From positions 1-57,223 of the forward strand of contig CACXGO010000040.1 in assembly GCA_902767245.1 (NCBI GenBank): a stretch of 57,223 nucleotides of DNA, read 5' to 3'. Source of the stretch: an uncultured Erysipelotrichaceae bacterium. Its GTDB lineage: Bacteria; Bacillota_I; Bacilli_A; RF39; UBA660. The first letter of the stretch is position 1. Every line of letters begins with the position of its first letter. The notes beneath the pieces are model-generated. The model had not been told where the DNA came from and did not search any database. It saw nothing but the letters and a program-made list of their open reading frames with translations. Of this stretch, positions 25,391 through 32,668 are shown in pieces. Both the position numbers and the translations under genes were made by a program.

Positions 25391-26383
25391 TCACCTGATT
25401 TTTATATTCATTGCCTTTTCAAATTTTGGAATTAAACCAACTTTCTTTTCTAAAAAACTTGGTTTAATTTGATAAACTCCTGGGAAATGATTTCCTTCAA
25501 TGATAGATGCACCTTTGTCCAAGATAGCAACATCCCAACCAATATATTGAATTTCAGGAACAATTTTAGCACATTCTTTTACAAGTTCAATTGCATCTTC
25601 ATAATTAGGTATTTTATAACCAACAAGTTTTATATTACTTTTTGGATGAATTTCAAAAATATTGTCATCTTGATCAATTGCAGGAACAATTATTTCACCA
25701 TTTTCAACAAAAGTATACATACTTCCCGATGAAAAATTATCTGTTACCCCACCATTACCTATTTTAAAAACGGTATTAATAATATGGGTTTCTTTTCCAT
25801 CAAAAAATGTCACGATTCGAAGTGAGTTAACACTTGTCTCATTTAAAGCTGCAACTTTTTTGTTTTGAATAATTTTTTCTTCGAGCAACAGTTTATCATT
25901 TTTAATTAAATAATCAAAAATCTCTTGTAATCTACTTTTGTCTACTTCTATAAGTTCAATTCCTTTACCACCAGTACCTACTACAGGTTTAGCAATAAAA
26001 TCCTTTTTATGCTTACAAAATGAAACAAATTCATCATATTTATCTTTGTTTAAAATAATCCAATCACGTTTTAAATATTTGTCAAAAATTTTATTAAATT
26101 CATATTTATCATCAAATTTTGACCAAGACTCTTTTTTATTAAAATTTCTTACTATCTTATTGTTCTTAGCACGCGTTAAATATGTTTTTCTTTCTTTTCG
26201 ATTTAAATTATAAAACTCAAATTCTTGATAATCATATGGACCTGCACCATATATTGAAGCACACCACATCATATCTAATAAAAGCCTTGTTTTGCTTCTT
26301 TTTGTCTTTTTATGTAATTTATTAATAATCATTTTCAAATTAGAAAATGTTTTATTATTAAAACAACGCAATTTTGTAAACAT
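25391..26383 (-). CDS. Sugar-transfer-associated ATP-grasp protein
   Basis: 330 residues. ATP-grasp fold: FIAKPVVGTGGKGIELIEV (glycine-rich ATP loop), LLLEEKIIQ, VNSLRIVTFF and the metal-binding end IGWDVAILDKGASIIEGNHFPG, in the pattern of PF14397, usually found near capsule or teichoic-acid glycosyltransferases. Probably ligates an amine or acid to a sugar-type substrate. AGGAGGT precedes the ATG at 26383, and a TATAAT-like box stands just after the M48-gene terminator. Confidence 0.82.
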   Translation of the reverse strand: MFTKLRCFNNKTFSNLKMIINKLHKKTKRSKTRLLLDMMWCASIYGAGPYDYQEFEFYNLNRKERKTYLTRAKNNKIVRNFNKKESWSKFDDKYEFNKIFDKYLKRDWIILNKDKYDEFVSFCKHKKDFIAKPVVGTGGKGIELIEVDKSRLQEIFDYLIKNDKLLLEEKIIQNKKVAALNETSVNSLRIVTFFDGKETHIINTVFKIGNGGVTDNFSSGSMYTFVENGEIIVPAIDQDDNIFEIHPKSNIKLVGYKIPNYEDAIELVKECAKIVPEIQYIGWDVAILDKGASIIEGNHFPGVYQIKPSFLEKKVGLIPKFEKAMNIKIR

Positions 26384-26416
26384 AAAACTAACCTCCTAAT
26401 GCTAATAAAATTATAT

Positions 26417-26446
26417 CAAAAAAAAAGGATTTTTTAAATCCTTTTA
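26417..26446 (-). terminator. Terminator of the M48 protease gene
   Basis: Minus strand AAAAGGATTT-AAAA-AATCCTTTT followed by a long T-run, overlapping the last codons. Confidence 0.85.
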
Positions 26447-28021
26447 AATAAACATTAAAATTACACTTGCAATTCCTAATATAATATAAAAAACTTTAGC
26501 AATCATATAAGTATAAATTTTTTTAGTTTTACCATCTACTGTATATTCTTTTATTTCAACATAAGGAACTGGACTACGGCGATACCAACCTTTAACTGTT
26601 ACATTTTTATCAAAATATTCTTTTGATTTAAAAAGAGCAAATATTTTGTTTAAAAGTGTTAGTGGTTGATTATAATCTAAGAAAATAATCCCTGTTTCAT
26701 CTTGAATAATAAAGTCTTCGTTAAAGATACAACCTGGATTCCCACGACCAATAATTTTACCATTTAAAACACATGGGATTGAAGTAATGTGTGATACTTT
26801 AACTTCACCAAGTAAATTTGCGACATTGGTTTCCTTATAATTCTTATTTATGTGAGCACGTGTAAATTTAATAAGTGCTGCTACTACAAATAGTAATCCA
26901 ATTATTCCAATATAAAATTTCATATTAAATGTTTCATTATATAAGAATATTCCTATTATAACTCCAACAATTAAAACAAGTAATGGTGCAAAGCTTATAA
27001 GAACTTCAAGTAGAAAATCATCGACATAAGATTCTGTTTTCTTTAAATCAAAAATAATATATGGTTCCTGATTAAATTCTTTTGATCTTGCCGATATTGC
27101 AAGTAATCTTTTAGAGATTAATGGATGTGTTGAATTAAATTCAAACCATTTAGCCCATGGATTCCATTTTTCCCACTTCATCGCATTTTTTATTTTTTCT
27201 TTAGAAACAGTATTACCTTCTAATGCTGTTACTACCATAGCTTTTGATGTTTTTGAATCAAAAATACCTAAAGCGTTATTATTTGAAACATTGTGTTTTC
27301 CATTATTTGAAGCTGTGCTTAATCCAAATCCAATTTTAACTAATGCTTCTGCTAAAGCATTTGGATTTCTTGTTTCTTCAATTGAAAAGCTATCAGCAAA
27401 ATATTCTCTTGTTCTTGATAAATAAAGAATTATATATTGACTTATAACATATAAAACATATGCAATCCAACCAATTGCTGCCGCCTTATTATCATCACTA
27501 TCATTGTTGCTTCTTGTAAGCATTTCAAATATGGCGTATAAAACAAGTGGTACAACTTGAACAGCTGTCATAAAAAGCATGTCATAATGAACTATATGTC
27601 CTATTTCATGGGCAACAACGGCTTTTACTTCTTCTTCATTTAATAGGTTAAAAATTCCATCTGTTAAAACAATTCTTGCATCATTTTTAGTTCTTCCATA
27701 TGTAAATGCATTGGGTGCTCCATCATGAATCAAGCCAATGCGAGGATACTTCATATTGTGTTTTTTAGATTGTTCTTCAATAAATGCTTTTAAAAATCCT
27801 GGAATTTCTTCATCAAATTTAGCTTTATAAAACCATCTCATTGATAAATCTGTAAAGAATGGTGCTAGTAAAAATTGAATAATTAATACAACTATACTAA
27901 TACCAATACCAATGAGTGCTTGTCCTCCAGCTATAATTGTAACTAATATAATAATTGCTGCAAGTAGTCCATACATACAAGTTAGTGTAAGTAAAGAAAT
28001 ACCTAGAATACTTTTTTTCAT
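26444..28021 (-). CDS. M48-family membrane metalloprotease (HtpX-like)
   Basis: 525 residues. Two N-terminal membrane helices, then the zinc motif VVAHEIGHIVHYD with the third ligand in SRTREYFADSFS, more helices (about residues 335-385) and a C-terminal extension with a beta-rich part (about 400-500) and a final membrane helix. HtpX enzymes degrade damaged membrane proteins; the long C-terminal part here is not in the short HtpX of E. coli (about 290 residues). ATG at 28021 with GGAGG, not the upstream ATG at 28033. Confidence 0.85.
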   Translation of the reverse strand: MKKSILGISLLTLTCMYGLLAAIIILVTIIAGGQALIGIGISIVVLIIQFLLAPFFTDLSMRWFYKAKFDEEIPGFLKAFIEEQSKKHNMKYPRIGLIHDGAPNAFTYGRTKNDARIVLTDGIFNLLNEEEVKAVVAHEIGHIVHYDMLFMTAVQVVPLVLYAIFEMLTRSNNDSDDNKAAAIGWIAYVLYVISQYIILYLSRTREYFADSFSIEETRNPNALAEALVKIGFGLSTASNNGKHNVSNNNALGIFDSKTSKAMVVTALEGNTVSKEKIKNAMKWEKWNPWAKWFEFNSTHPLISKRLLAISARSKEFNQEPYIIFDLKKTESYVDDFLLEVLISFAPLLVLIVGVIIGIFLYNETFNMKFYIGIIGLLFVVAALIKFTRAHINKNYKETNVANLLGEVKVSHITSIPCVLNGKIIGRGNPGCIFNEDFIIQDETGIIFLDYNQPLTLLNKIFALFKSKEYFDKNVTVKGWYRRSPVPYVEIKEYTVDGKTKKIYTYMIAKVFYIILGIASVILMFI

Positions 28022-28043
28022 ATAAACCTCCACACTTCAAACC

Positions 28044-28226
28044 TTATCTTGTTGGATATTTATAAGTAGTTAAATCAAATCCTTCTTTTAAAGCCATTTG
28101 TGCTACTTTTACATCAGATACTGATTGCACCATAATTGCTTCTTTAAATTTTCTTTCAGAATTAAAATAGTCAATTAATTCATTTCTTAATCTTTCCATA
28201 TCAATTTTATTTGTATCAAAATTCAT
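28044..28226 (-). CDS. Small paralogous protein (60 residues)
   Basis: Unrecognised. Shares its layout with the protein at 32474-32668: an N-terminal I-D-x-x-RLR-x-x-LIDYF block and a C-terminal A-x-K-x-x-F-x-L-x-x-YK end. GAGGGTG precedes the ATG at 28226 (a GTG 9 bases upstream overlaps this SD). No membrane segment, charged and probably cytosolic. The pairing suggests a small family peculiar to this lineage. Confidence 0.65.
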   Translation of the reverse strand: MNFDTNKIDMERLRNELIDYFNSERKFKEAIMVQSVSDVKVAQMALKEGFDLTTYKYPTR

Positions 28227-28256
28227 AAAAATCACCCTCTTTATTAATTATATAAT

Positions 28257-28285
28257 AAAAAAAAGCTTTTTTGAAGCTTTTTTAA
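28257..28285 (-). terminator. Terminator after coat-F-like gene
   Basis: Minus strand AAAAAGCTTC-AAA-AAAGCTTTTTTTT, overlapping the end of the coat-F-like gene. Confidence 0.75.
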
Positions 28286-28530
28286 TTTTTTTTATTTAAT
28301 GTATTGATTGTTTTTTTAATTGCCTGTTCTTTGACATTGCTTATTTGATACCAACCATATTTAGTCATTTCATCATAAGTTCGTGCTTGGGCATCAATGG
28401 TTTCATCAAGTCCACTTCTAATAATTTCACGAACATCTGGGTTTGAGCTTTCTAAAGTTCCATGCACATAAACTTCAATTGTACTTTTAAGTACTAATAA
28501 ATAATTATCCATTAATAACTGATCATTCAT
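28282..28530 (-). CDS. Coat-F (CotF)-like spore-coat family protein
   Basis: 82 residues, all helical: LLMDNYLLVLKSTIEVYVHG, SSNPDVREIIRSGLDETIDA and YGWYQISN match the coat-F domain (PF07875) with its S-x-x-NP-x-(L/V)R centre and the YGWY end. Overlaps the preceding coat-like gene by 8 bases, so the pair is translated together. In spore formers these are coat components; in this organism the role is unknown. Confidence 0.78.
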   Translation of the reverse strand: MNDQLLMDNYLLVLKSTIEVYVHGTLESSNPDVREIIRSGLDETIDAQARTYDEMTKYGWYQISNVKEQAIKKTINTLNKKN

Positions 28531-28714
28531 TTGCTTTACCCTCCATAAATTCCATTAAATCTTTTCTTATGGCATTATGATTCTCAAGCTCATTTTCCAT
28601 AAAATTTATTAGCTTTTTGTCCTCCAAACAATTAATTGTTTGTTCACATATTTTAATAATATTATCTTCATGCCCTATAGCATCTTCTAGATAACTTAAT
28701 TCTTTTTGTGTCAT
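28523..28714 (-). CDS. Second small coat-F-like helical protein
   Basis: 63 residues starting MTQKELSYLEDAIGHEDNII, a ferritin-like/coat-type helical pattern, with GGGAGG before the ATG at 28714. It resembles clostridial short coat-F-associated proteins that begin in the same way. It lies in an operon-like arrangement with the CotF-like gene and downstream of the sigma factor. Assigned from general resemblance. Confidence 0.68.
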   Translation of the reverse strand: MTQKELSYLEDAIGHEDNIIKICEQTINCLEDKKLINFMENELENHNAIRKDLMEFMEGKANE

Positions 28715-28760
28715 ATAATTCCTCCCAATATTAATTTGGTCTATAAAATTTTTTTTATAC

Positions 28761-28788
28761 AAAAAAACATAATCAAAAGATTATGTTT
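28761..28788 (-). terminator. Terminator of sigma-factor gene
   Basis: Minus strand AAACATAATC-TTTT-GATTATGTTTTTTT; the stem covers the last codons of the sigma-factor gene. Confidence 0.85.
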
Positions 28789-29378
28789 ACACCGATTCTT
28801 AATTTATCCAAAGCTCTTTTTTCAATTTGAGAAACATTTTGACGAGAACACTTCATTTTTCTTGATAGTTCACTTGAAGTATAAGTTTTAAATGATAAGT
28901 ATTTTAAAAAAACTACCCTTTTCTCATTTAAAGATAAAATTGGAAAACATTTCTTTACTTTTTCAAATTCAATTTTGTCAATCAATTTATCTACAAAATC
29001 ATCAGTTCCAATTATATCTTCAATAGTTAATGATTCACCTTCATCACTTGTTGCAATTGGTGTAGAAAAACTAATTTCCTTTTTTGAATTTGCACGCATA
29101 ATTTTTATTTCTTTTAAAATATGTCTTTGAATTGTTAAATAAACATAAGAATGAAAAGTATTAATTTGATTTTCCTCATAATTATATGCACTAACAGCTT
29201 TTAAAAATCCTTCTTTTCCTATTGACATCAATTCGTCAATACTTAATCCCATTCCTTTATATTTCTGAGCAATAAAACCAATCAATCTTATATTATCATC
29301 TAATAATAGCATTAATGCTTCCTCATTTTGATTTTCACGCCAAAGTTTTAAACATGTTAATAATCTTTCACTCGCCAT
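28773..29378 (-). CDS. Sigma-70-family sigma factor, sporulation (SigK/SigE)-like
   Basis: 201 residues. Region 2: NIRLIGFIAQKYKGMGLSID-ELMSIGKEGFLKAV with FHSYVYLTIQRHIL; region 4 helix-turn-helix: YTSSELSRKMKCSRQNVSQIEKRAL. The linker SFSTPIATSDEGESLTIEDI is of the type seen in SigK/SigE (HDPIGxDKEGNE), so it probably descends from a sporulation sigma factor. No pro-sequence is visible. ATG at 29378 with GAGGGGG ahead. Its nearest downstream genes are the coat-like proteins, which could be its targets; that is inference. Confidence 0.85.
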   Translation of the reverse strand: MASERLLTCLKLWRENQNEEALMLLLDDNIRLIGFIAQKYKGMGLSIDELMSIGKEGFLKAVSAYNYEENQINTFHSYVYLTIQRHILKEIKIMRANSKKEISFSTPIATSDEGESLTIEDIIGTDDFVDKLIDKIEFEKVKKCFPILSLNEKRVVFLKYLSFKTYTSSELSRKMKCSRQNVSQIEKRALDKLRIGVNIIF

Positions 29379-29420
29379 ATTCTTCCCCCTCAAAATATGT
29401 AAGTTATTATAACACAAATT

Positions 29421-29621
29421 TTAAAAATTACTATCTTTTTTTGATAAATTTAATTCATAAAGCCTTTGATACTTATTTAATAACTCATTATTTACTTTAT
29501 CTAGCATTTTCTTATAGTATTTTTTTAAAAAAAATGAAGTAAAATATTTTTTCGTAATTTCATCTCTCATTTTTTCCAATGGTTCAATTACACATTTTTG
29601 ATATTCTTTTAAGTACTGCAT
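29421..29621 (-). CDS. Small coiled-coil-like hypothetical protein
   Basis: 66 residues, highly charged and helical (KKYYKKMLDKVNNELLNKYQ), with AGGAAGAGA before the ATG. Its leftward promoter region carries the palindrome AAGTTAAACTT, which also occurs upstream of the divergent XRE regulator. Not recognised. Confidence 0.6.
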   Translation of the reverse strand: MQYLKEYQKCVIEPLEKMRDEITKKYFTSFFLKKYYKKMLDKVNNELLNKYQRLYELNLSKKDSNF

Positions 29622-29647
29622 ATAATATCTCTTCCTAATTATAGTAT

Positions 29648-29658
29648 AAGTTAAACTT
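29648..29658. promoter_or_regulatory. Palindromic operator copy 1
   Basis: AAGTTAAACTT (perfect palindrome around a central A) beside a TATACT-like -10 of the leftward small gene; second copy at 29705-29715, 57 bases on. Confidence 0.6.
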
Positions 29659-29704
29659 TATCTTAATATAGCATAAGAGTTTTGAAATTTCAAGAATAAT
29701 ATGG

Positions 29705-29715
29705 AAGTTAAACTT
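29705..29715. promoter_or_regulatory. Palindromic operator copy 2
   Basis: Identical AAGTTAAACTT just upstream of the TATAAT (29741-29746) of the XRE gene. The two sites suggest autorepression and shared control of both divergent genes. Confidence 0.6.
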
Positions 29716-29765
29716 TGTTTTAAGATGATAACTATTTTAATATAATTAACTTGAGAGGTGGAAGT

Positions 29766-30065
29766 ATGACTTATAGTAAAAACCATGATTTAAAAATAAT
29801 ATTTAGTACTAATCTAAAATACTACCGCATCGAAAATAATATGACCCAAAGCGAACTTGCTGAAAAAGTAAATTTGTCAATCAAATTTATAAGTGATTTA
29901 GAAAGAGCTATTTTTTCTCCTAGTATTGATACATTGGCAGAAATTGCTAAAGCTTTAAATACTGAATCATACTTATTTTTAAAATATGATAAAAATCATG
30001 AAAATGTACCGAATAGATTAGATTTAAAAACAGGTAATAGAAAAAAGAAAATCAAAATAAATTGA
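29766..30065 (+). CDS. XRE-family helix-turn-helix regulator
   Basis: 99 residues, a single XRE HTH domain (about 10-70): NLKYYRIENNMTQSELAEKV, LSIKFISDLERAIFSPSI, TLAEIAKALNT. Likely DNA-binding repressor of the divergent gene and of itself through the AAGTTAAACTT sites. ATG at 29766 with GAGGTGG; the frame from 29751 is a TTG inside the SD. No other domain; ends in a basic tail. Confidence 0.88.
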   Translation: MTYSKNHDLKIIFSTNLKYYRIENNMTQSELAEKVNLSIKFISDLERAIFSPSIDTLAEIAKALNTESYLFLKYDKNHENVPNRLDLKTGNRKKKIKIN

Positions 30066-30080
30066 TTTTCTTTTTTTCTT
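30047..30080 (+). terminator. Terminator of first XRE gene
   Basis: GAAAATCAA-AATAAA-TTGATTTTC followed by T-rich tail, overlapping the final codons. Confidence 0.85.
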
Positions 30081-30113
30081 GTGGTAAATATTTCGTGTGA
30101 ATAATCAAAACTA

Positions 30114-30147
30114 ATTAGTATCATTATTATAATAAGGTGATACTAAT
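30114..30147. promoter_or_regulatory. 10-bp inverted repeat over promoter and SD of second XRE gene
   Basis: ATTAGTATCA (30114-30123) and TGATACTAAT (30138-30147) are exact inverted copies. They flank TATAAT (30128-30133), and the right half covers part of the SD and the start codon. Typical of a self-repression operator; the palindrome ACTAATTAGT also overlaps the left arm. Confidence 0.65.
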
Positions 30148-30427
30148 GATGCTAGAATTTAATGATTTAAAAGAATTGCTAAAGTTTAATATAAAATACT
30201 ATCGATATAAAAATAAACTATCACAAGAAAAACTAGCTGAGCTTTGTTCACTTAGTGCTAGGTATTTAACTGATATTGAAAGAGGTAATCATTATCCTAC
30301 TTTAAACAAAATTGAAAAAATTGCAAAAGCACTTAATTTAGAGCCATATGAGTTATTTCAAAATCCTAAACGAGACAAGAATCTAGTAAAGAAAATTATG
30401 GAATCACGACAATATAATCAGAAATAG
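30146..30427 (+). CDS. XRE-family helix-turn-helix regulator (second)
   Basis: 93 residues with one HTH: NIKYYRYKNKLSQEKLAEL, LSARYLTDIERGNHYPTL, KIEKIAKALNLEPYELF. ATG at 30146 (a second ATG follows immediately) with AAGGTGAT; the GTG at 30137 lies in the SD. Lies tandem to the first XRE gene but has a different operator, so the two probably act on different sites. Upstream of the glmS unit, from which it is separated by the glmS promoter. Confidence 0.88.
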   Translation: MMLEFNDLKELLKFNIKYYRYKNKLSQEKLAELCSLSARYLTDIERGNHYPTLNKIEKIAKALNLEPYELFQNPKRDKNLVKKIMESRQYNQK

Positions 30428-30429
30428 AT

Positions 30430-30458
30430 TTCGCTTTTTTTAAATATTTGTGTATAAT
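30430..30458 (+). promoter_or_regulatory. glmS promoter
   Basis: TATAAT at 30453-30458 with a TG-extended context and a weak -35 (TTCGCT, 30430-30435), 17-bp spacer. Confidence 0.6.
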
Positions 30459-30487
30459 ATTATTAAAGATATGATTGTTAGAAAGGA

Positions 30488-30632
30488 AGAAAGATTATAT
30501 CTAGCGCCTGGACTTTAAATAGTTGACGAGGTTAGTAGTTTTCGAAAGATTCGGCGGGTGCTACTACGGTTTAGTGTAATCCGATAAATATATTTAAAAA
30601 ACAAAATCAAGATTGTAACAGAGGATATATTA
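30488..30632 (+). ncRNA. glmS ribozyme-riboswitch
   Basis: Core elements are all visible: AGCGCC at 30503-30508 (self-cleavage between A30503 and G30504), GTTGACGAGG, then TCGGCGGGTGCTACTAC, and a stem GGTTTAGTGTAATCC. TATATC before and GATATA after the core can pair to close the structure. It lies in the 5' leader of glmS; glucosamine-6-phosphate triggers cleavage and mRNA decay. This is a well-established family (RF00234). Confidence 0.93.
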
Positions 30633-30653
30633 TACACTTTTAGGAGGAAATTT

Positions 30654-32450
30654 ATGTGTGGAATTATCGGTTATAATGGGAAAGGAAAAACCTTGAACAT
30701 TTTAATTGATGGATTGAAAGCATTAGAATATAGAGGGTATGATTCTAGTGGTATTGCATATAAGTTGAATGGAAAATTTAATATTGTTAAAAGTATTGGA
30801 AAAATAAATGAGTTAGAAAAAAAAGTAAACTTTGATCTTAACCCAAATATAGGTATTGGTCATACAAGATGGGCTACCCATGGGAAAGTAAGTGAAGCTA
30901 ACTCTCATCCTCATCATGTTCAAAAAATAATTCTTGTTCATAATGGGATAATTGAAAATTATTTGGAAATTAAAGATTTTTTGAAAAATGAAGGTTATCA
31001 ATTTTATAGTGAAACTGATACTGAAGTAGCTTGTGCTTTAATTGATTATTTTTATCAAAAAACAAATGATATTAAAAAATCTTTAAAAGAATTTATTAAT
31101 AAAGTAGCAGGTTCATATGCTCTAGGTATTATGGTTGAAGATAGTAATAATCTTTATGCCTTAAGAAAAAGCAGTCCTTTAATTGTTGCTAAAAATAAAG
31201 ATGGATTCTTTATTGCTTCAGATACAGTTGCTATTACTAACTATGCAAATGAGATATTATATTTAGATGAAGAAGAAATAGCAGAAATATCTAATACGGA
31301 TATTAAAGTATTTGATAAAAATTTAAAAAAAGTTAAAACAAAGTTTTCCAAAATTGATAAATCTATCAACTTTGTAGATAAAGCTGGTTTTAATCATTAT
31401 ATGTTAAAAGAAATTCATGAAGAACCAAAAATAGTTAAAGAACTTTTTGATTATTACTTTGAAGATGGTATTGATTCTTTAATAAAGAAAATGCCTGATT
31501 TTACTAAGTATAGTAAGATTGATATTGTTGCTTGTGGTTCTGCTTATCATACAGGTTTAGTTGGTAAAAGTTTACTTGAAAAATATGCCAATATTCCTGT
31601 TAATGTAGAAATAGCAAGCGAATATCGCTATAAAAAGAACTTTTATCACGAGAATACTTTAGTAATTGTTGTTTCACAATCTGGCGAAACAGCTGATACT
31701 TTGGCAGCTTTGAGAATGGCTAATAAAGATGGAATTGATACTCTTGCAATCGTCAATACTGAAAATAGTAGCATTGATCGCGAAGCTAAAATGTCAATTC
31801 TAACAAAAGCTGGTAAAGAAATCGCGGTTGCAACAACAAAAGCATATTCAGCTCAAGTACTAATATTTATTTTGATTGCTTTAAATATAAGTTTTAAAAG
31901 AAAACTTATAAGTGAAAATGAAATCAATAAGATTATTAAAGACATAAAAAAAATGCCTGTTTTAATTGAAAATACAATTAATAAAAATGATTATAAAAAA
32001 GTTGCAAGTAGCATATATAAAAGAAATGATATCTTTTATATAGGAAGACAAGTAGACTATGCAATTGCTATGGAAGGATCTTTAAAATTAAAAGAAATTT
32101 CTTATATCAATAGTGCTGCTTATGCCGCTGGAGAATTAAAACACGGAACGATTTCTTTAGTTGAAAATGGGACACCTGTAATTGGAGTTTTAACTGATAA
32201 AAACATTATGGAAAAAACAATTAGTAATATTGAAGAAGTTAAATCAAGAGGAGCTTTTACTGTTGTTATTTCAAATGAAAATATAGAAAATGACTTTAAT
32301 TATAAAATTGTTGTTCCAAAAGTTCATGAATTTTTAGAACCACTTTTAATAATTATTCCTTTACAACTTATAGCTTATGAAATAGCTAGTTTAAGAAAAT
32401 GTGATATTGATAAACCTAAAAACTTAGCAAAGTCTGTCACTGTTGAATAA
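30654..32450 (+). CDS. glmS: Glutamine--fructose-6-phosphate aminotransferase (isomerising)
   Basis: 598 residues. Makes glucosamine-6-phosphate for peptidoglycan. N-terminal glutaminase domain with Cys as second residue (MCGIIGYNGKG) and RGYDSSGIA, then two SIS isomerase domains (CGSAYHTGLVGK, SQSGETADTLAALR) and the conserved end DKPKNLAKSVTVE. AGGAGG precedes the ATG. Controlled by the upstream ribozyme. Single gene with its own terminator. Confidence 0.97.
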   Translation: MCGIIGYNGKGKTLNILIDGLKALEYRGYDSSGIAYKLNGKFNIVKSIGKINELEKKVNFDLNPNIGIGHTRWATHGKVSEANSHPHHVQKIILVHNGIIENYLEIKDFLKNEGYQFYSETDTEVACALIDYFYQKTNDIKKSLKEFINKVAGSYALGIMVEDSNNLYALRKSSPLIVAKNKDGFFIASDTVAITNYANEILYLDEEEIAEISNTDIKVFDKNLKKVKTKFSKIDKSINFVDKAGFNHYMLKEIHEEPKIVKELFDYYFEDGIDSLIKKMPDFTKYSKIDIVACGSAYHTGLVGKSLLEKYANIPVNVEIASEYRYKKNFYHENTLVIVVSQSGETADTLAALRMANKDGIDTLAIVNTENSSIDREAKMSILTKAGKEIAVATTKAYSAQVLIFILIALNISFKRKLISENEINKIIKDIKKMPVLIENTINKNDYKKVASSIYKRNDIFYIGRQVDYAIAMEGSLKLKEISYINSAAYAAGELKHGTISLVENGTPVIGVLTDKNIMEKTISNIEEVKSRGAFTVVISNENIENDFNYKIVVPKVHEFLEPLLIIIPLQLIAYEIASLRKCDIDKPKNLAKSVTVE

Positions 32451-32480
32451 AAAAACCAGTTTTAAACTGGTTTTTATTTT
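32451..32480 (+). terminator. Terminator of glmS
   Basis: AAAACCAG-TTTTAAA-CTGGTTTT with T-tail, a few bases after the glmS stop; T-rich on one side and A-rich on the other, so it can serve the convergent small gene too. Confidence 0.85.
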
Positions 32481-32668
32481 GTAAATTTTTTATAATTGTT
32501 GAGATTAAATCTATATTTGATTGCTACTTTAATTAGTTCGTAATCCGAACAAGTTTCAACATTGATTAAATCAACCATAGCATATTCATTCATTAAAGCC
32601 GTTCCAAAATAATCAATTAAATCTTCTCTTAATCTATCGACATCAATTTCATTAATATCTATTTCCAT
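32474..32668 (-). CDS. Small paralogous protein (64 residues)
   Basis: Homologous in layout to the 60-residue protein at 28044-28226 (IDVDRLREDLIDYF near the N-terminus and FNLNNYK at the C-terminus). The ATG overlaps the stop codon of thrS (TAATG), with no clear SD, so it is probably translated by coupling to thrS. Function unknown. Confidence 0.65.
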   Translation of the reverse strand: MEIDINEIDVDRLREDLIDYFGTALMNEYAMVDLINVETCSDYELIKVAIKYRFNLNNYKKFTK

